64,000 bases of DNA from Sinorhizobium chiapasense (lineage in GTDB: Bacteria; Pseudomonadota; Alphaproteobacteria; Rhizobiales; Rhizobiaceae): positions 1,364,001-1,428,000 of the forward strand of contig NZ_CP133152.1 of assembly GCF_036488675.1 (NCBI RefSeq), in the 5' to 3' direction. A program made the position numbers and the translations under genes. Positions within the stretch are counted from its first letter, which is position 1. Each line of letters begins with the position of its first letter. This document shows positions 54,468 through 63,563 of this stretch, piece by piece. A model generated the notes under the pieces. That model was not told the origin of the DNA. It made no database searches and saw nothing but the letters and a program-made list of their open reading frames with translations.

Positions 54468-55346
54468 TCAGCGCCCCCTTACGCGCAAGAGCTGGTATTG
54501 CAGCACCGAAACGCTGGCGATGATCAGGAAGAGGAAGACCGCGACCGCGGAGCCGAGCCCGCCGTGATTGAGACGGAAAGCCTCGCGGTAGACGAGCTGG
54601 AGCAGCACGTAGGTCGAATTGAACGGCCCGCCCTCCGTCATCAGATACACCTGGTCGAAGATCTTGAGCTGCAGGATCAGTTGAAGCGTCAGCACAAGGG
54701 CGGTGACGGGCCAGATCAGCGGCCAGGTGATCCGGCGAAAGCACTGCCAGCGCGTCGCGCCATCAAGCGTCGCCGCCTCGTAGTAATCGGCCGGGATATT
54801 GCGCAAGCCGGCAATGAAAAGCAGGAGATTGAAGCCGTTGGTCCACCATACCGTGACAAGCGCCACCATCGGCATCGCCCATAGCGGATCGCGAAAAACA
54901 CTGATGCGCTTGCCGGTGAAGAATTCGATTGCGTATTGGGCGACACCGAATTGCTGGTCCAGCACCCATTTCCAGATCTCCGTCACGACAGAGACCGGCA
55001 GGATGTAGGGCAGGAAGAACAGGACCAGCACAAGGCTTTGCAACCAGCCTCTGAGACGCACGACCATCAGCGCGAGGCCGAGCCCGACCAGCGTGTTCGG
55101 CACAACGGTGAGCACGACGAAATAGCCGGTGTTCCAGACCGACGTGTAGAAGAGCTTCTGATTGAGCAGCTTGACGTAATTGTCGAAGCCGACCCACTGC
55201 CCCTCGCCAATCAGCGGCGCGTTCGTGAAGCTCAAGGCGAACATCTTGTAGACGGGATAGGCGAAAACCGTCAGGTAGGTGATCACGAATGGCGCGATCA
55301 TCAAAATGACGGTCAGCGTTCTGCGCCGTCCCTCGCTCGTCAACAC
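54468..55346 (-). CDS. Sugar ABC transporter permease (AraP/MalF type)
   Basis: 292 residues from the GTG at 55346, which has GGAGG 8 nt upstream; the TTG-started frame at 55367 places that site inside the gene. Six membrane helices; EAA loop DYYEAATLDGATRWQCFRRITWPL. It lies between the binding protein and the second permease in the arabinofuranoside operon. Confidence 0.9.
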   Translation of the reverse strand: MLTSEGRRRTLTVILMIAPFVITYLTVFAYPVYKMFALSFTNAPLIGEGQWVGFDNYVKLLNQKLFYTSVWNTGYFVVLTVVPNTLVGLGLALMVVRLRGWLQSLVLVLFFLPYILPVSVVTEIWKWVLDQQFGVAQYAIEFFTGKRISVFRDPLWAMPMVALVTVWWTNGFNLLLFIAGLRNIPADYYEAATLDGATRWQCFRRITWPLIWPVTALVLTLQLILQLKIFDQVYLMTEGGPFNSTYVLLQLVYREAFRLNHGGLGSAVAVFLFLIIASVSVLQYQLLRVRGR

Positions 55347-55417
55347 GCAATTGTCCTCCGTTACCAATTCGGGGGGGCGGGACCAGCCGATGACAGACCG
55401 GCTGGTCCGTCATCACG

Positions 55418-56686
55418 TTACATCTGGCCCTTGAGCTCCTCGCGCAGCTGCTCGATCGCTTCCTCGGGATCGAGTTGACCGTTCAGAGCCGGTACGATGA
55501 AGTTCTGCGTCGCCTCGTAGATCGGCCCGGCGACGCCGGCGAGCGGCGAAACGGGATCGAAGACGGCCGTATCCGCGAGCTTTGCGTAGGTAGCGTTCGG
55601 TTGCATTGCCTTGAACTCGGCACTCTCGGTCACGGGCCTGAAGGCCGGGATGTGCCCTGCGTCAGCCCATGAAAGGCTGTGTTCGTTCATCCACGCGATG
55701 ATCTGCAGCACCGCTTTCAGCTTTTCCGGTGTAATCGGCTTGGCGTCGCTGTTCGGCACGGCGAAGGCGTGGGAATCCGCCCAGGTAGCCGGCTGGCCCA
55801 TCAACACCGGAATCTGGATGGCGCCCCATTCGAAGCCGAGGTTGCCGTTTTTCGCGAGGTCCGTCATCGTCGGCACTTCCCAGACGCCGTTGATGTGCAT
55901 CGCCGCCTTGCCCGACGTGAAGAGCGCGATCGAGGCTTCATAGGAAATCAGTTGCGGCGAGTAGCCGGACGAAACCCAGTTCGCCATCGTCGTCAGCGCC
56001 TTCATGCCGGCGTCACCGGGAAGGATTTCCCCGCCGTCGATGAATTTGCCGCCCTGCTGGGAAAGCAGCGTGTAGAACACGCGCCACATGGAGCCGCCTT
56101 CATCGGTATGCAGGGAGAGCGGATACTGGACCTTGCCCGTCGCCTTGATCTTATCAAGCGCGGCGTTGAAGTTGTCCAATCCGTCGAGGCCTTTCGGAAG
56201 GCCGTCATCGCCGAGCAGTCCTGCCTCCTTCAGGATATTCTTGTTGTAGTAGAGGACGATGGCGTGGACGTCGAAGGGAATGCCGTAGACCTTGCCGTCG
56301 GCAGAGGCCGAGTTCCAGCTCGCATCGACGTAGTTTTCCTTCTTGATACCCGCCTCCGCGAGCTCCTCGGGCGCCAGCGGCCGAAGAATGCCCGACGGGA
56401 TCGCCAGCGGGAAGCGCGACAGGTGATAGGTCATGATGTCCGGCTGTTGGCCGACGGCCGTCGACGTCTGCACCTTGGTATAGAAGGGGACGCCCCATTC
56501 AAGCGTCGTCGCGTTGATTTTGATGTCCGGATGGGTGTCGTTGAATTCCTTGATCAGCGCCTTCATGCGCACACCGTCGCCGCCGCTCAGGAAATCCCAC
56601 CAGGTAATGTCGGTCTGCGCAAAGGCGGTTGCCGAAGGCAGGACCGCCAGCGCACCCGCAAGGACTAATTTCAAAAGCTTTTTCAC
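55418..56686 (-). CDS. Sugar ABC transporter, periplasmic binding protein
   Basis: 422 residues from the GTG at 56686, chosen because AGGAGGAG stands 6 nt before it; the ATG at 56722 lies upstream of that site. A signal peptide (KKLLKLVLAGALAVLPSATAFA) is followed by ITWWDFLSGGDGVRMKALIKEF, a family-1 binding protein. It captures the sugar, presumably arabinose-containing oligosaccharides given the GH51 gene in the same run. It is expressed with the ATPase and permeases. Confidence 0.9.
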   Translation of the reverse strand: MKKLLKLVLAGALAVLPSATAFAQTDITWWDFLSGGDGVRMKALIKEFNDTHPDIKINATTLEWGVPFYTKVQTSTAVGQQPDIMTYHLSRFPLAIPSGILRPLAPEELAEAGIKKENYVDASWNSASADGKVYGIPFDVHAIVLYYNKNILKEAGLLGDDGLPKGLDGLDNFNAALDKIKATGKVQYPLSLHTDEGGSMWRVFYTLLSQQGGKFIDGGEILPGDAGMKALTTMANWVSSGYSPQLISYEASIALFTSGKAAMHINGVWEVPTMTDLAKNGNLGFEWGAIQIPVLMGQPATWADSHAFAVPNSDAKPITPEKLKAVLQIIAWMNEHSLSWADAGHIPAFRPVTESAEFKAMQPNATYAKLADTAVFDPVSPLAGVAGPIYEATQNFIVPALNGQLDPEEAIEQLREELKGQM

Positions 56687-56839
56687 GTCTGTCTCCTCCT
56701 CGATACAAGCATGATGCTTCATTGAATCGGCGGATCACGATCGCGCCGCACTGCCTCCCTGTCCGGATGTTTTCCATCCGGCTTGCGAGCATTTCGGCCC
56801 GCAATCCACATTTTCCGCTTCATATCCGCATTTCGGATA

Positions 56840-57928
56840 TCAACGCAGCCGCGTGCCCTGCTCGTCGAAGGCGAACATGCTGCGGAGATCCAGACTGAGC
56901 CTCACCTCCTGCTTCGGGTGCGGCCGCTCCTCGCCGCGGCATTCGACTGTCATCTCCCCACCTGTTGCCGTCAGCACGTGCAGGTAGCCGGTTCCGCCCA
57001 GCTCCTCGATGAATTCTGCCCGCGCCTTGAGCGGCACTCCTCCCTCCCGATCGCCAAGCGTGACATGCTCCGGTCGCACGCCGACGAAGATTTGGCTGCC
57101 GACAGGGAACCCTGCCCTTGAATTGATGTCGAAGGTGGCTCCCGGCGCGCCGTGAAGCTCGATGGACAGCCGCGTTGCGTCGCTCCCCGTCACGCGCCCT
57201 TTGAGGAAATTCATTCCCGGCGAGCCGATAAAGCCTGCGACGAACATGTTGTCCGGGTTGCGGTAAAGTTCGAGGGGAGCGCCGACCTGTTGAACGACGC
57301 CGCCTTTCAAGACGACGATCTTGTCGGCGAGCGTCATCGCTTCGACCTGGTCGTGGGTGACGTAAATCATCGTCGCACCGATCTGGCGATGCAGGCGGGC
57401 GATCTCCATGCGCATCTTCACCCGCAGTTCCGCATCGAGATTCGAAAGCGGTTCATCGAAGAGAAAGACGCGCGGCTCGCGGACGATGGCCCGGCCAATC
57501 GCCACGCGCTGGCGCTGTCCACCGGAGAGCTGGCTCGGCTTGTGGCTCAGATAGTCGGTCAGCCGCAGGATTTCTGCCGCCGCCTTCACCTTCGTCTCGA
57601 TTTCCGGCTTCGGCCGGCGCGCAATGGAAAGGCTGAAGGCCATGTTGTCGAAGACGGACAAATGCGGATAGAGGGCATAGGATTGGAAGACCATCGCCAC
57701 GCCGCGCTTCGACGCTTCCTTACGGGTCACGTCCTCGGATTCGATCCTGATCTCGCCGCCGGTCGTTTCCTCCAGCCCGGCGATCATGCGCAGAAGCGTC
57801 GATTTCCCGCAGCCGGAAGGACCGACGAAAACGGCGAACTCCCCCTGCTCGATCTCGATATCGACATCGTGGATCACCTTCATGGCACCGAACGACTTGC
57901 TGACGCCGGTCAACTTGATTCCGGACAT
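56840..57928 (-). CDS. Sugar ABC transporter ATP-binding protein (MalK/UgpC type)
   Basis: 362 residues from the ATG at 57928 with GGGAGG 4 nt upstream; the frame reaches 58012 but would cross the repeat at 57946. Walker [43 protein letters not shown], and a regulatory C-terminal domain. It drives the transporter whose genes follow in the same run. Confidence 0.94.
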   Translation of the reverse strand: MSGIKLTGVSKSFGAMKVIHDVDIEIEQGEFAVFVGPSGCGKSTLLRMIAGLEETTGGEIRIESEDVTRKEASKRGVAMVFQSYALYPHLSVFDNMAFSLSIARRPKPEIETKVKAAAEILRLTDYLSHKPSQLSGGQRQRVAIGRAIVREPRVFLFDEPLSNLDAELRVKMRMEIARLHRQIGATMIYVTHDQVEAMTLADKIVVLKGGVVQQVGAPLELYRNPDNMFVAGFIGSPGMNFLKGRVTGSDATRLSIELHGAPGATFDINSRAGFPVGSQIFVGVRPEHVTLGDREGGVPLKARAEFIEELGGTGYLHVLTATGGEMTVECRGEERPHPKQEVRLSLDLRSMFAFDEQGTRLR

Positions 57929-57945
57929 TGTGCCTCCCGCTAACG

Positions 57946-57970
57946 CATTAGAATCGATCACGTTTATGAT
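57946..57970. repeat. Short RIME1-like fragment
   Basis: CATTAGAATCGATCACG plus TTTATGAT matches 24 of 25 bases of the linker of the element at 43599. The hairpins are missing. It lies between the arabinofuranosidase and ATPase genes. Confidence 0.6.
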
Positions 57971-58008
57971 ACGGGCGACCTCCTCGGCCGCCCGTACCAG
58001 CGGCCGAT

Positions 58009-59529
58009 TCACGCCGACGCAACGGAAAGCAGCACGAAGTGATAGGATCTCGGCGGCAGCGTACCGACGAGCGTGCCGGCATCGTCGACCGCGAGTGTTT
58101 TCCCCGCCTTGGGGACGATGCGGCTTTGATCGTCGACCGAGTTGCGCGCCTTGAGGTCCTCACCCTCCAGCGTCTGATGCTGAACGACCTTGGCTTGCTT
58201 GAAGCCCTGCAGATCGATCGTCAGGTCGAGCGGTTCGTCGATGCTGCGGTTGATGGCGAAGATCGCAAGCGACTTGCCGTCCTCCTGGAGGACCGCCGAA
58301 AGATCGAGATAGGGCACGTCCTGTGCCACGTCGCAGTCGTAGGTCGGGCCGGACGCGGCAACGCTGAGCGCCGTCCCGCGTCCGTATTTCGAGGCATATT
58401 GGAGCGGATAGTAGATCGATTGCCGCCAGGCCGGCCCGCCGGCCTTGGTGAGGATCGGCGCAATCACGTTGACGAGCTGCGCCATGCAGGCGATCTTCAC
58501 CCGGTCGGACCGGCGAATGAAGACGTTGAGAAGCGAACCGACGAAGATCGCGTCCTCGAGATTGTACAGCTCTTCGAGAAGTGGCGGCGCCTCCGGCCAA
58601 TCCCAGCTCGCGATGCGCTCGCCATCCTGCTTGCGGTCGTGGTACCAGACATTCCACTCGTCAAAGCAGATCTTCACATCGCGCTTCGAGCGCTTTTTCG
58701 CTTTGATGTAGTCGATAACGCCGCCGATGGTGACGATATACCGGTCGAGATCGATCGCCTTGGCGTAGTAGTTGAGCGTGTCCTGCTCTTCGTTGCCGAA
58801 ATACTTGTGGAGCGAGATGTAGTCGACGCTGTCATAGCTGGCGTCGAGGACCGTCGCCTCCCACTCCGGATAGGTCTTCATCTTGTCGTTCGACGAGCCG
58901 CAGACCACCGTCTCCAGCGTCTTGTCGAAATATTTGAAAGCCTTGCTCACTTCATTGGCGAGGTGGCCATACTCGGCCGCGCTCTTGTGGCCGACTTGCC
59001 ACGGCCCGTCCATCTCGTTGCCGAGGCACCAGATCCGCACATTGTGCGGTTCCTTGTAACCGTGCTTGGCGCGCAGATCGCTCCAATAGGTCCCGCCGGG
59101 ATGATTGCAATATTCGAGGAAGTTGCGGGCGTCGTCCAAGCCGCGCGAACCGAGGTTCATCGCCAGCATCATCTCGGTGCCGGCGCGCTTTGCCCAGTCG
59201 GCGAATTCATTGACGCCGACCTGATTGGTTTCGCGGGTGCGCCACGCGAGGTCCAGGCGAACCGGGCGCTCCTCGCGCGGGCCGATGCCATCCTCCCACC
59301 GGTAGGCGGAAACGAAATTGCCGCCCGGATAACGCACGATCGGCATGTCGAGATCGCGCACCATTTCGAGGACATCACGGCGAAAGCCATCCGCATCGGC
59401 CTCCTCATGACCGGGTTCATAGATGCCCGTGTAAACCGCCCGCCCCATGTGCTCCAGGAAGGAACCATAGACGCGCTTGTCGACGGTCGAGATCGTGTAT
59501 TCCCGGTTGAGGGTGGCTTTCGCTCGCAT
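58009..59529 (-). CDS. abfA: Alpha-L-arabinofuranosidase, glycoside hydrolase family 51
   Basis: 506 residues, no signal peptide. The acid/base Glu is in GNEMDGPW (E172) and the nucleophile Glu in FDEWNVWY (E291), the GH51 signatures. It releases L-arabinose from alpha-L-arabinofuranosides. Because it is cytosolic, arabinofuranosyl oligosaccharides must enter through the ABC transporter encoded downstream. It is the first gene of the run, with an inverted repeat upstream at 59570. Confidence 0.94.
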   Translation of the reverse strand: MRAKATLNREYTISTVDKRVYGSFLEHMGRAVYTGIYEPGHEEADADGFRRDVLEMVRDLDMPIVRYPGGNFVSAYRWEDGIGPREERPVRLDLAWRTRETNQVGVNEFADWAKRAGTEMMLAMNLGSRGLDDARNFLEYCNHPGGTYWSDLRAKHGYKEPHNVRIWCLGNEMDGPWQVGHKSAAEYGHLANEVSKAFKYFDKTLETVVCGSSNDKMKTYPEWEATVLDASYDSVDYISLHKYFGNEEQDTLNYYAKAIDLDRYIVTIGGVIDYIKAKKRSKRDVKICFDEWNVWYHDRKQDGERIASWDWPEAPPLLEELYNLEDAIFVGSLLNVFIRRSDRVKIACMAQLVNVIAPILTKAGGPAWRQSIYYPLQYASKYGRGTALSVAASGPTYDCDVAQDVPYLDLSAVLQEDGKSLAIFAINRSIDEPLDLTIDLQGFKQAKVVQHQTLEGEDLKARNSVDDQSRIVPKAGKTLAVDDAGTLVGTLPPRSYHFVLLSVASA

Positions 59530-59569
59530 GGGCTTCCTCGTTTGTTGAATTCGATTTTGCCCGAAGCTA

Positions 59570-59621
59570 ATCTGTATGATTTTTTAAATCAACTATTTTG
59601 TTTTATATCAGAAATACAGAT
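59570..59621. promoter_or_regulatory. Candidate operator/promoter region upstream of abfA
   Basis: ATCTGTAT (59570-59577) and ATACAGAT (59614-59621) form a perfect 8-bp inverted repeat with 36 AT-rich bases between. It lies 41-92 bp upstream of the abfA start in a marked AT-rich island. It could be bound by the winged-helix regulator at 52605. Confidence 0.35.
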
Positions 59622-59749
59622 ACACATGCCCGATCGCATCTCGCTCGATCAGCGCGAGCATCCGGCTGCCGAATAAACATGCCGACCATCGGCTACCCGG
59701 TCATTTCGTCTTCGAAGGATGCAACCGTCCGCGTATCGGCACGAACATG

Positions 59750-61066
59750 TCAGCTAATGCGCGACGCCAGAAGCTTGTCGATGCGCATGCCGTCCATGTC
59801 TACGATTTCGAAACGCCAGCCCTCGAAATCGAAGCTCTCGCCGACATGCGGGAGATGGCCGAGGATCTGCAGTGCGAAGCCGGCGATCGTGTGGAAGTCG
59901 CCGTCCGGACGATCGCGGAAACCCAGCCGCTCGAAGGCGTCGTGCGCGGCCATCATGCCCTCGATCAGCATGCTGCCGTCCTCGCGCACCACGATATCGG
60001 GCTCGACGGTTTCCGTATCCGGCAGGTCTCCGGCAATCGCCTCCAACAGGTCTGTCTGGGTGACGATCCCCTCCAGGCTGCCGTACTCGTCGATAATGGC
60101 GGCCAGGCGTACGGGCGCACTCTTGAATTTTTCGAGCACCCGAAAGACGGCCGTCGACTCGTGCAGGACCAGCGGCTCCCGAATAACGCTGAGGACGTTT
60201 AACGACTGACGATCGAGCAGCTGATCAAGTAGATCCTTTTTCAGCACCATTCCCAGCGGGTAGTCGATATTGCCCCTGCCGATCAGAAGCTGTTCGTGAT
60301 GACATTCCCTGATCGTCCTCAGGATCTCCTCCTGGCTGTCGTCGGCGTCGATCCAGTCGACCTCGATGCGCGGCGTCATGAAGTCGGATATCCTCCGGTC
60401 GCCAATGCTGAATATCCGCTCCACCAATTCCTGTTGAGCCGCATCGAGAAGTCCTGCCTCCTGGCTTTCGGCGACGAGGAGCTTGAGTTCCGTCGGAGAA
60501 TGCAGCGATGCCTCGCCTGCACCCGGGCGCAGGCCGACCGATCGAAGCACCAGATTGCCGAGACCGTTGAGAGCGAGGATCGCCGGACGCAAGAGAAAGA
60601 GGAACAGCGCGAGCGGACGGACGACGGCCAACGCCGTGCCCTCGCTGCGCTGCAGCGCCAGGCTCTTCGGCGCCAGTTCGCCGAGCACGATATGCAGCGC
60701 CGTGATTATGATGAAGGAAATCGCGACGGCGAGCGCGTGTGATCCGACCGATGCCCAGGCCGCAGGCAAGACTGTCATCAACGGCGCGATCAGATGGGCG
60801 AGCGCGGGTTCACCGACCCATCCCAGCGCCAGGGACGATATCGTGATTCCGAGTTGGGTGGCCGCCAGATTGGCATCAAGATTATCGACGGCGTGCTGGA
60901 GCGCGCTCGCGTTCATGTGCTTTTGCGCGACCAGTTCCGCCACGCGGCTGCGGCGGACCGAAACGAGCGAAAACTCGGCGGCGACGAAAAAGCCGTTCGC
61001 ACCGACGAGCAGAAACACGGCAAATACCCCGAGAAAATCGAGAATACTGCCATCGGAACCGGACAT
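59750..61066 (-). CDS. CNNM/HlyC-CorC-family membrane protein with CBS domains
   Basis: 438 residues from the ATG at 61066 (AAGGGAG 5 nt upstream; the longer frame to 61123 has no site). An N-terminal CNNM (DUF21) domain with about four membrane helices and GELAPKSLALQ precedes a CBS pair (ISDFMTPRIEVDWID.. and IDEYGSLEGIVTQTDLLEAI). A CorC/HlyC C-terminal domain ends the protein. The family is linked to magnesium/divalent cation efflux; the older name hemolysin is misleading. No relation to neighbours is apparent. Confidence 0.88.
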   Translation of the reverse strand: MSGSDGSILDFLGVFAVFLLVGANGFFVAAEFSLVSVRRSRVAELVAQKHMNASALQHAVDNLDANLAATQLGITISSLALGWVGEPALAHLIAPLMTVLPAAWASVGSHALAVAISFIIITALHIVLGELAPKSLALQRSEGTALAVVRPLALFLFLLRPAILALNGLGNLVLRSVGLRPGAGEASLHSPTELKLLVAESQEAGLLDAAQQELVERIFSIGDRRISDFMTPRIEVDWIDADDSQEEILRTIRECHHEQLLIGRGNIDYPLGMVLKKDLLDQLLDRQSLNVLSVIREPLVLHESTAVFRVLEKFKSAPVRLAAIIDEYGSLEGIVTQTDLLEAIAGDLPDTETVEPDIVVREDGSMLIEGMMAAHDAFERLGFRDRPDGDFHTIAGFALQILGHLPHVGESFDFEGWRFEIVDMDGMRIDKLLASRIS

Positions 61067-61368
61067 GGTCTCCCTTCGGGCGGGCAACGCCTCGGACTGT
61101 TGAAGCTCGAACCAGCGTATCACGCTCTTGGCGCCGGAGGCAGACTTGAGATATCCGCTTGACGAAGGTTGGGACGAATGCCGCCTCGGTCGCAGATTTC
61201 GTCACGGGTGCATGAGCGCGCCCAAAAGCACCGGCTGCAGATGGGCAATCTCTTCGATTCACATCTAGATTTGCACCCAGGAACTTTTCTAGGATACGTG
61301 GACGGAAGGCCGCTTCGTGCCTTCTCGTCACCGACGCCTGCCCTCCCCTTCACTCATGGGATTACCCG
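61067..61368. other. Divergent intergenic region, 302 bp
   Basis: It lies between the CNNM-type gene and kdgK. It shows no AT-rich island, repeat or operator that I can identify. Open frames here have no ribosome-binding site. Confidence 0.4.
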
Positions 61369-62292
61369 ATGCCAAAGACATTTCTCTCGATCGGCGAATG
61401 CATGATCGAACTTTCACAGGCCGGCGACGGCCATCTCAAGAAGGGTTTCGCGGGCGATAGCTTCAATACGGCGTGGTATGCCCGCGCCTTTCTCGGCGAC
61501 GACTGGCGGGTAAGCTACTTCACGGCACTCGGAACGGACAGGCTTTCCGACGAAATGCTTGCCTTCATGAACGGCGCCGGCATCGCCAGCGATCACGTGC
61601 GCCGCATCGAGGGGCGTAATCCCGGCATGTACATGATCCACCTGAAGGACGGCGAGCGCAGCTTCCAATATTGGCGGGAAACATCCGCGGCAAGGCTTCT
61701 GGCCGAAGACCGCGACCGACTGCGCGCAGCGATCGATGGCGCCGAGCTCATCTATTTCTCCGGCATCACGCTTGCGATCCTCTCGCCCGACGATCAGGCC
61801 CGTCTGCTGGACGAAATCCGCCGGGCTCGCGAATTGGGGAAGACCGTCGCGTTCGATCCGAATCTGCGGCCACGGCTGTGGCAAGACACCGAGACGATGT
61901 GTGCTGCGGTTTCGGACGGCGCTCGCGTGGCGACGATGGTCTTCCCGAGCTTCGACGACGAGCGCAGCTATTTTGGCGACGCCGATCGCCAGGCAACGGT
62001 GAAGCGTTACCGCGACCTCGGCGCGGAGTTTGTCGTGGTCAAGGACGGCGCGAACGGCATAACGATCGGCGATGCCGGATCACGCATCGATGTTCCCGCC
62101 CATCCCGCCGATCCGGTGAGGGACACAACCAGCGCCGGCGACAGCTTCAACGGGGCCTTCTTGGCGATGCACCTGCGGGGACAGCCCTCTCGCGACGCCG
62201 CGGCGTTCGCCGCAAAGGTCGCCGCACGCGTCATAGAGCAGCCCGGCGCCCTCATCGGATCGAAGCATTTGCCGCAACCGGAAGTGGCCTGA
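61369..62292 (+). CDS. kdgK: 2-dehydro-3-deoxygluconokinase
   Basis: 307 residues. PfkB fold: SIGECMIELSQ at the N-terminus, GFAGDSFNTAWYARAFLG, GDGAN-like VVKDGANG, and the catalytic DTTSAGDSFNGAFL near the C-terminus. This form, with Y and R residues in YFTALGTDRLSDEM, is typical of KdgK, which phosphorylates 2-keto-3-deoxygluconate for the Entner-Doudoroff route. The start ATG has only a weak site. Monocistronic in appearance. Confidence 0.88.
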   Translation: MPKTFLSIGECMIELSQAGDGHLKKGFAGDSFNTAWYARAFLGDDWRVSYFTALGTDRLSDEMLAFMNGAGIASDHVRRIEGRNPGMYMIHLKDGERSFQYWRETSAARLLAEDRDRLRAAIDGAELIYFSGITLAILSPDDQARLLDEIRRARELGKTVAFDPNLRPRLWQDTETMCAAVSDGARVATMVFPSFDDERSYFGDADRQATVKRYRDLGAEFVVVKDGANGITIGDAGSRIDVPAHPADPVRDTTSAGDSFNGAFLAMHLRGQPSRDAAAFAAKVAARVIEQPGALIGSKHLPQPEVA

Positions 62293-62531
62293 CGTTCCAC
62301 CCCCTGCTACAAGGACGGCCGCCGACGGCCGCGATATATGGCGCGATTCTAAAATGCCGTGCTATCTTGCGGCCCCGGAGACACGGACAGGAGAACCAAG
62401 CGAGCAAAGAATTTCCGCAAACGCGACATTGGCGACAGAACATTTCGCAAATGCAGTGCGGCGCGTCATAAGTTTGCGTTGTGGTAGTCGATTAAATTGA
62501 TAGTTTTATCTGGCAAAGGATGGAGGGCGAT

Positions 62532-63557
62532 ATGGGCTCGAATAGACTTACCGGAATGATGAAACTAGCGCTTGTGGTCGGCGGCCTGCAGCTTGGCTCC
62601 CTTGGCCTCGCTCAAGCGGATACAACAATCCTGAACGTGTCCTATGATCCCACTCGGGAGCTCTACAAGGACGTCAATGCGGCCTTCGCCGAAAAATGGA
62701 AGGCCGATACCGGCGAGACGGTGACGATCCAGACCTCTCATGGCGGCTCCGGCAAGCAGGCTCGGTCGGTGATCGACGGCCTCGAGGCAGACGTCGTGAC
62801 GCTGGCGCTTGAAGCCGATATCGACGCGATCGCCAAGGAGAGCGGGAAAATTCCTGTCGACTGGAAGACCCGCTTCGCAAACAACAGCTCTCCCTACACC
62901 TCGACCATCGTTTTCCTCGTTCGCAAGGGCAACCCGAAAGGCATCAAGGACTGGGGCGATCTCGTCAAGGAAGATATCCAGGTGATCACCCCCAACCCGA
63001 AGACCTCGGGCGGTGCGCGCTGGAACTTCCTTGCGGCCTGGGCCTGGGCACGGGCCGCCAATGGCGGCGACGATGCCAAGGCGCAGGAATATGTGGCGCA
63101 GCTGTTCAAGCACGTGCCGGTCCTCGACACCGGTGCACGCGGCTCGACGACAACCTTCGTCCAGCGGGGCCTCGGCGACGTGCTGCTCGCCTGGGAAAAT
63201 GAAGCCTACCTCTCGCTGGAAGAACTCGGGCCCGACAATTTCGAGATCATAACGCCATCGATCTCGATCAGGGCCGAGCCGCCGGTGGCGCTTGTGGACG
63301 GCAACGTCGACAATAAGGGCACGCGAAAAGTGGCCGAAGCCTACCTGAACTACCTCTACAGCGATGTCGGCCAGAAACTGGCAGCCAAGCACTACTACCG
63401 GCCCTTCAAGCCGGAGCTCGCGGACCCCAAGGACACGGCACGCTTCGCCGATGTGAAGCTGGTCACTATTGACGAATTCGGCGGTTGGAAGGAAGCTCAG
63501 CCGAAGTTTTTCGCCGACGGCGGCGTTTTCGACCAGATCTACAAGCCGGGACAATAA
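62532..63557 (+). CDS. sbp: Sulfate/thiosulfate ABC transporter, periplasmic binding protein
   Basis: 341 residues from the ATG at 62532 with GGAGG upstream (the frame extends four codons to an ATG at 62520 that overlaps that site). Signal peptide with Ala-x-Ala site near LAQADT. The mature protein has LNVSYDPTRELYKDVN, QTSHGGSGKQARSV and the RGSTTTFVQRGLGDVL region, characteristic of Sbp/CysP. It binds sulfate for the CysTWA transporter. cysT follows 6 bp later. Sulfate imported here could also feed the PAPS pathway at 39695-43295. Confidence 0.93.
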   Translation: MGSNRLTGMMKLALVVGGLQLGSLGLAQADTTILNVSYDPTRELYKDVNAAFAEKWKADTGETVTIQTSHGGSGKQARSVIDGLEADVVTLALEADIDAIAKESGKIPVDWKTRFANNSSPYTSTIVFLVRKGNPKGIKDWGDLVKEDIQVITPNPKTSGGARWNFLAAWAWARAANGGDDAKAQEYVAQLFKHVPVLDTGARGSTTTFVQRGLGDVLLAWENEAYLSLEELGPDNFEIITPSISIRAEPPVALVDGNVDNKGTRKVAEAYLNYLYSDVGQKLAAKHYYRPFKPELADPKDTARFADVKLVTIDEFGGWKEAQPKFFADGGVFDQIYKPGQ

Positions 63558-63563
63558 TATTTC

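Noticed and set aside
58039..59676. 545-codon ORF antisense to the GH51 gene
   Set aside because: Mirror ORF of abfA, with no recognisable domain.
59750..61066. Hemolysin, as this family is often named
   Set aside because: The CNNM, CBS and CorC domains point to cation transport; there is no toxin feature.
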